A stretch of DNA of 42,061 nt from a virus, in IMG/VR virus record IMGVR_UViG_3300047562_002538, positions 1-42,061 of that record; one strand, written 5' to 3'. The stretch's first letter is position 1; each line of letters opens with the position of its first letter. The notes under the pieces are model-generated. The model searched no databases and was not told where the DNA came from. It saw only the letters and a list, made by a program, of their open reading frames with translations. The translations under genes and the position numbers were made by a program. Positions 38,359-42,061 of this stretch are shown piece after piece.

Positions 38359-39035
38359 GCCAAGTATGGCAAACGCTGATTGAAATACAAGATCTATTCG
38401 TAGATCATTTTACTAAAACAGGACTAGAAATAAATGAGCCTGGTATGGAACGTTTTAACCAACCAGGTTGGGTCAATAGAGTGTGGACTGGAACATTCTA
38501 TCGTAGGGCACACGTAGACGTAGTCGACGCCCGAGAAACCAAAGGACTGTGGATGATGCATTGTTGCGTTTTTCCACACACAAATAATCCTGCTCCTATT
38601 TTCGGGTTTGATGTCATCGCAGGTAAAAACAAGATCACAGGCTGTTTTGTGGATTATAGCCCTACATCAGATCGTAATCATCCGATGTGCGAATGGTTCG
38701 CAGGAGAAGTAGCAAAATTAGATTGGCGCAAAGAGCGTACACTGCCAGACTGGGCACAGCGTATTTTTAGCCCATCGATGGTTGCTGCGGGCAATGTGCA
38801 AGATGAAACAGAACTAGCACAGATACGCGAACTAGCAGAAATGTGCGTATATAATTACACAGAAACTGTGATGGAAACAGCAGGAAAAATCGCTGATAAT
38901 ACTTTTGAGCAAAACTATTACGCACAGAATCAAAAGCAGAATCCACACACACCTAGAGTCATGGTCAGTCTAGGACTTTCCGAAGAAGATGTTAGAGTTT
39001 TTATCCAAGATTGCCTGTTCCCTGAGATACGATAA
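38355..39035 (+). CDS. pcyX: Ferredoxin-dependent bilin reductase (PcyX/PcyA-like)
   Basis: 226 residues. Family hallmark PIFGFDVIAGKNKITGC followed by VDYSP, with the catalytic-type Asp D86 in F-G-x-D; WFAGEVAKLDW and the C-terminal QNPHTPRVMVSLGLSEED complete it. PcyA-related reductases named PcyX, encoded with heme oxygenase in non-cyanophage marine phages, make phycoerythrobilin from biliverdin; PebS of cyanophages does the same with a different sequence. I call this PcyX by context and memory of the family; PcyA is the alternative. Confidence 0.8.
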   Translation: MSQVWQTLIEIQDLFVDHFTKTGLEINEPGMERFNQPGWVNRVWTGTFYRRAHVDVVDARETKGLWMMHCCVFPHTNNPAPIFGFDVIAGKNKITGCFVDYSPTSDRNHPMCEWFAGEVAKLDWRKERTLPDWAQRIFSPSMVAAGNVQDETELAQIRELAEMCVYNYTETVMETAGKIADNTFEQNYYAQNQKQNPHTPRVMVSLGLSEEDVRVFIQDCLFPEIR

Positions 39036-39043
39036 ATACTCTT

Positions 39044-40477
39044 ATGAGATCATTTGAGTTTCTTACCGAGGCAGCGCCTCCCGAATTATCCTACAGAGGT
39101 TTGTTATATCGTCCCGGAAGAGCAGACACTTTCGTAGATCTCATACGATCCGGAGCTCATGAGTTCACCAAGAGAGATGGAACTAAAGTAGTTCTAGACA
39201 AAAAAGAAGCAGATAGAGTAAAACAACTGCTCGATAAAGCCAAACAAGATCAGGACAATAACCTTCCTGTACCTAAGGGCGGAATAGAAATCAAAGTCAA
39301 AGGTAAAGGAACCATAAACACAAATGATCTAGTCAAAGATGATGCTCTGATGGGTAAGAGAGGAGCCACTTTGCAGAAGAAAGAAAAATCTGCTGCAGGT
39401 CTTCAGCCTTCTGATTACTTCGGAATGTCAGCAGTTGATCAAGAAAAACTTCCCACTATTGCTAAGACTGATGTAGATATTCCATCTTTCCTAGAAGCAG
39501 GCGCTATACGAGCAGGAACCCTTTATGAAAAGATCGTAAAAAATCCACAACTAAAAAAATTAGATCCAGCATTAGGCAAAGCTATCAAGCAAACTGCCAC
39601 TGAAATAAATTCCGGAAGGATGGCAACTGTACCTGCCGGACTGAACGAAGCTCAGCTAGGAGCTTTCAGGGACTATGCTACTGAATATCTAGGAATACTA
39701 TCTCTCATCAAAGGCGGTGAAGCTATCAACTTTCCTAAGAGCGAAGCATTTTATCAGCACTTAAATTCTATGGGTTCGAAGGACCTGTCGAATCTTCTAC
39801 TCTATTGGCCATCAAGCAAAGCTAACCCGTTGGCCGATACGTTGGCATTAGTCAACGAAGCAGGAAAGTCTATAGCAATTAGTAGCAAAGCAGGGCAGAC
39901 CGGAAAAGGAGCTGCACCTAGCCTAGATGGTCTAACTATACCAGCGGAACTTAAAACCGGGAAGAAAGCAAAGACATTTAAAGAAGTGATAGATTTCATG
40001 GCAGCAGGACAAGCAGCATCTGGATTTACACAACCGTTCGCTCTAGCAAACGAGATAATTAAAAAGTCTTCCGATTTGATGCCTATAGCTTCTCGAATCG
40101 GATCCTTCAATCTAGAATCTCTACAATCTTCATTTAAGCAAAAAACTATCAGTCCTGAAGTTAAAAAATATCTAAGGCTTATCGATGTTTACGAAAAAAC
40201 TGGGTTAAAATCTAAAGCCTCTCCTCTTCCTAAGTTGAGATATTATGTGGCAGCTGAACTGATAGAAGCAGTAAACAAAAAGAACGCATTACCTAACTTC
40301 AAATCTGCTGTTTTAGAAATATTAGGCTATAATTTCATACAGCTCAACACCAAAATCCAAGGCGGTACTATCGCAACCACTGCGAACTGGCCAGCTAAAG
40401 TCGACGGAAATATTACCTTAGTAAACAAATACGGTGGTTCAGAAACCGGCGCTAAACTATCCTGGAAACTAGACTAG
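39044..40477 (+). CDS. Phage protein with capsid-targeting-like tag, possible nuclease
   Basis: 477 residues. N terminus MRSFEFLTEAAPPEL is like T4 capsid-targeting sequences, with L-T-E as the cleavage site. The body is mostly helical and basic. Residues 265-282, beginning D265 and ending A-I-S-S-K282, resemble the D...x-S-x-K strand pattern of PD-(D/E)XK endonucleases, followed by a Gly-rich stretch; this match is weak. GATAAATA lies just upstream. Predicted as an internal head protein, perhaps an injected enzyme. Confidence 0.5.
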   Translation: MRSFEFLTEAAPPELSYRGLLYRPGRADTFVDLIRSGAHEFTKRDGTKVVLDKKEADRVKQLLDKAKQDQDNNLPVPKGGIEIKVKGKGTINTNDLVKDDALMGKRGATLQKKEKSAAGLQPSDYFGMSAVDQEKLPTIAKTDVDIPSFLEAGAIRAGTLYEKIVKNPQLKKLDPALGKAIKQTATEINSGRMATVPAGLNEAQLGAFRDYATEYLGILSLIKGGEAINFPKSEAFYQHLNSMGSKDLSNLLLYWPSSKANPLADTLALVNEAGKSIAISSKAGQTGKGAAPSLDGLTIPAELKTGKKAKTFKEVIDFMAAGQAASGFTQPFALANEIIKKSSDLMPIASRIGSFNLESLQSSFKQKTISPEVKKYLRLIDVYEKTGLKSKASPLPKLRYYVAAELIEAVNKKNALPNFKSAVLEILGYNFIQLNTKIQGGTIATTANWPAKVDGNITLVNKYGGSETGAKLSWKLD

Positions 40478-40544
40478 TTATATCATAATATAATCTCTTC
40501 ATTTGCCCCCATAAATATTATTACCCAACCCGGGAGCGAATGTA

Positions 40545-41540
40545 ATGAAAACTATAATAAGAACGGCCTTGGCAGGATTTTTTCTGCTCTCTACAGTAGC
40601 CGTCGCACAGACCGTAGAAAACGATGTGGACGGTTACTATGACAGCAGCACTCTGGTAGATACCAACAACAACTCTACCAGCAACAGCACGGTCAACACG
40701 ACCAGCAACAATACCAATACCAACAACAATACGAACACTACTACAGTAGATAGCACTAATACCAATACCAATATCAACACTTCTACCAGCACAAATGTCA
40801 ACACGAACAACAACATAAACTCAGGTGAGCAGACATTCAACAACAACAATGTCAACACCACGACGTCTAATAACACCAACACTAATATCAATACATCGAC
40901 GTCTAATAACACCAACACTAATATCAATACTACAACGTCTAATAACACCAACACTAATATCAATACATCGACGTCTGAAAACACAAACGTTAATACCTCT
41001 ACTTCTACCAACACTAATACAAATAACAACAATAACACCAATACTACCACATCGAACAACACCAATGTCAACAAGAATGAAAATTCTGGCACGATGACCA
41101 ATAACAATAACAACAAGATAGAGCAGACCGTAAAAAGTCCTCCGCCCAGCGCCATAGCACCTGCCATGATGAGTGGCGGTAACAGTGACCTCTGCACCAC
41201 AGGAACATCAGGTTCCGTGCAGACACAGATCATGGGTGTGGCCAGTGGCAGCACGGTGAGAGATCTCAACTGCGAAAGATTGAAGAATGCCAAGGTGTTA
41301 TACGACATGGGCATGAAGGTCGCGGCTGTGGCCACATTGTGCCAAGACCGTAGAGTGTTTGATGCCATGTGGAACGCAGGCACACCTTGTCCTTATGAGG
41401 GCATGATAGGCGCACAGGCCAAAGTAGCATGGGAACAGAATCCAGACAAGATTCCACAACACGAGGAACAACCAGGTGACGAATTCTATAAGAAAGCCAG
41501 TTTTGGCGCTCTTCTTGGCTATCTGCTTTTCATACTCTAA
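40545..41540 (+). CDS. Secreted Asn/Thr-repeat protein
   Basis: 331 residues with a Sec signal (MKTIIRTALAGFFLLSTVAVAQ, cut after AVA). Residues about 40-190 are almost only Asn, Thr and Ser in N-T-N-T-N/I repeats, including three exact-length 12-residue units. Then a globular Cys-containing domain (ERLKNAKVLYDMGMKVAAVA, CQDRRVFDAMW, PCPYEG) and a hydrophobic C terminus. CATAAATA at about 40510 and GGGAG are upstream. Likely extracellular or envelope-associated spacer/adhesin. Its end overlaps the next gene by 65 bases. Confidence 0.65.
   Translation: MKTIIRTALAGFFLLSTVAVAQTVENDVDGYYDSSTLVDTNNNSTSNSTVNTTSNNTNTNNNTNTTTVDSTNTNTNINTSTSTNVNTNNNINSGEQTFNNNNVNTTTSNNTNTNINTSTSNNTNTNINTTTSNNTNTNINTSTSENTNVNTSTSTNTNTNNNNNTNTTTSNNTNVNKNENSGTMTNNNNNKIEQTVKSPPPSAIAPAMMSGGNSDLCTTGTSGSVQTQIMGVASGSTVRDLNCERLKNAKVLYDMGMKVAAVATLCQDRRVFDAMWNAGTPCPYEGMIGAQAKVAWEQNPDKIPQHEEQPGDEFYKKASFGALLGYLLFIL
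40863..40970 (+). repeat. Three tandem 36-bp coding repeats
   Basis: Units at 40863-40898, 40899-40934 and 40935-40970 begin ACGTCTAATAACACC and differ at only a few bases near the end; a diverged fourth unit starts at 40971. Each encodes 12 residues of the Asn/Thr repeat. Near identity implies recent expansion or conversion. Confidence 0.9.
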
Positions 41541-42061
41541 CGCACAACAAGTAGATAGCACAGGTAATCTCATAGACAACAGCCAGTGGACTGGGGTCGG
41601 TGCTTATGCACCTGATCCTAACAACTGCTGCTCTAATCCAGGAGGAAGCCAACCTCTCTACGATACCTCGTCTGATACTATCAAGTTCAGTTATGGACAA
41701 GCTACTGTAGGACAGATCATCGGTATCAACAATGCCCTGGGCAGTTCTGGTCTACAGGTCCATGGATACACGTTCCAGTATGATGCCAAGACTGTTAGCG
41801 AAAATGGATCGGGATCAGATCCCTTGACATCTTCCAGTTACCTAAAGGACGGCAGTGGAAATGTTTTAGCATCCACTACTTACGAGCACGGTGTCCATGA
41901 TTGGCAGACGTTTAGTGTATCAAGGACGCTGACTGATCCCTATAGCATATCAGGTGGCGGAACAATAGGTGTAGAGTTTTCAGGAAAAGATTCTGGTTTC
42001 TGGGCCGGTTTATATGGTCCACAGGTTCGTAATGTTGATGTACGTTTAAACTATTCAGTAG
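41476..42061 (+). CDS. Secreted adhesin-like protein, 3'-truncated by window end
   Basis: GTG start with GAGGA eight bases upstream, in a +1 frame overlapping the end of the Asn/Thr-repeat gene. Signal peptide TNSIRKPVLALFLAICFSYS then NA before QQ. The mature part is beta-rich, Gly/Ser/Thr/Tyr-rich (SQWTGVGAYAPDPNNCCSNP, then GYTFQYDAKTV and GLYGPQVRNVDVRLNYS) with a Cys-Cys pair, and runs off the window. Probably an extracellular fibre or envelope adhesin made together with the upstream protein. Family not named. Confidence 0.6.
   Translation, partial: MTNSIRKPVLALFLAICFSYSNAQQVDSTGNLIDNSQWTGVGAYAPDPNNCCSNPGGSQPLYDTSSDTIKFSYGQATVGQIIGINNALGSSGLQVHGYTFQYDAKTVSENGSGSDPLTSSSYLKDGSGNVLASTTYEHGVHDWQTFSVSRTLTDPYSISGGGTIGVEFSGKDSGFWAGLYGPQVRNVDVRLNYSV

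Noticed and set aside
40863-40970. Possible CRISPR-like array
   Set aside because: 36-bp units are directly adjacent with no spacers and lie in frame within a coding repeat.
40637-41383. 248-codon minus-strand ORF rich in Val and Leu
   Set aside because: It is the antisense of the Asn/Thr repeats (AAC/ACC codons read backwards give GTT/GGT-type codons without stops); no ribosome site and pure low complexity.

Overview
The window reads as part of the genome of a large T4-like (myovirus) phage, most likely marine or freshwater, whose host is probably a proteobacterium and not a cyanobacterium. Support for a T4-like phage: matches to the T4 late-promoter core TATAAATA before many genes (four perfect in features: 2455, 3698, 20489 and minus-strand 10780); a PAAR spike-tip protein; tail-fibre and tailspike proteins; class Ia ribonucleotide reductase with a glutaredoxin; a DexA-like exonuclease; Hsp20; and tight, overlapping genes, nearly all on one strand. 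Several proteins begin with a T4-like capsid-targeting tag (M-R-x-F/W-E-F-L-T-E). Host clues are indirect: a circularly permuted (two-piece) tmRNA gene, known from alpha- and some betaproteobacteria and some cyanobacteria; a tag peptide ANDSRFALAA that looks proteobacterial; and a heme oxygenase plus bilin reductase pair of the non-cyanophage (PcyX) kind.

Layout. 1-900: 3' end of a fibre/adhesin gene. 900-3900: small proteins (two cysteine-rich), an exported staphylococcal-nuclease homologue and a half-size Na+/phosphate symporter. 3881-7925: a metabolic block with a HAD phosphatase (minus strand), full-length isocitrate lyase, a 2OG-Fe(II) oxygenase, a class II aldolase and a fatty-acid desaturase. 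7936-9590: an AT-rich DNA methyltransferase with its own consensus sigma-70 promoter and terminator. 9638-10757: a minus-strand run of six very small genes. 10871-17742: late genes, including a nucleotidyltransferase, a ligase-like protein, an isolated and probably highly expressed structural gene, and several tagged head or virion proteins. 17775-20493: PD-(D/E)XK exonuclease, tailspike and a conserved phage gene. 20519-25912: nrdA, nrdB, glutaredoxin, an Sm-like protein, PAAR, a YbaN-like membrane protein and small genes. 25918-26295: permuted tmRNA. 26399-27636: ahpC, a 24-residue CxxC peptide and ahpD behind an OxyR-like operator. 27669-30914: small genes, a structured leader, a SleB-type hydrolase with a holin-like neighbour, and three exported/lipoprotein genes. 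30921-32969: a membrane coiled-coil protein with an overprinted gene, and ribosomal protein bS21. 33001-37823: DexA-like nuclease, GMP reductase, DnaK, Hsp20 and ClpS. 37834-39035: heme oxygenase and bilin reductase. 39044-42061: a tagged virion protein, an Asn/Thr-repeat secreted protein and a partial secreted adhesin.

How the genes fit together. Much of the cargo would keep the host working during a long infection: ribosome rescue (tmRNA), translation (bS21), folding and degradation (DnaK, Hsp20, ClpS), peroxide defence (AhpC/AhpD), nucleotide supply (NrdAB, glutaredoxin, GuaC, nucleases), phosphate uptake, lipid unsaturation, carbon metabolism and bilin synthesis. The best candidates for something undescribed are: the permuted tmRNA with a membrane-peptide ORF in its intervening segment; the peroxide operon with a host-regulator-type operator; a shared RNA leader on dnaK and hsp20 that shows one compensatory base-pair change; the overprinted gene at 31729; and the set of capsid-targeting tags on enzyme-like proteins.
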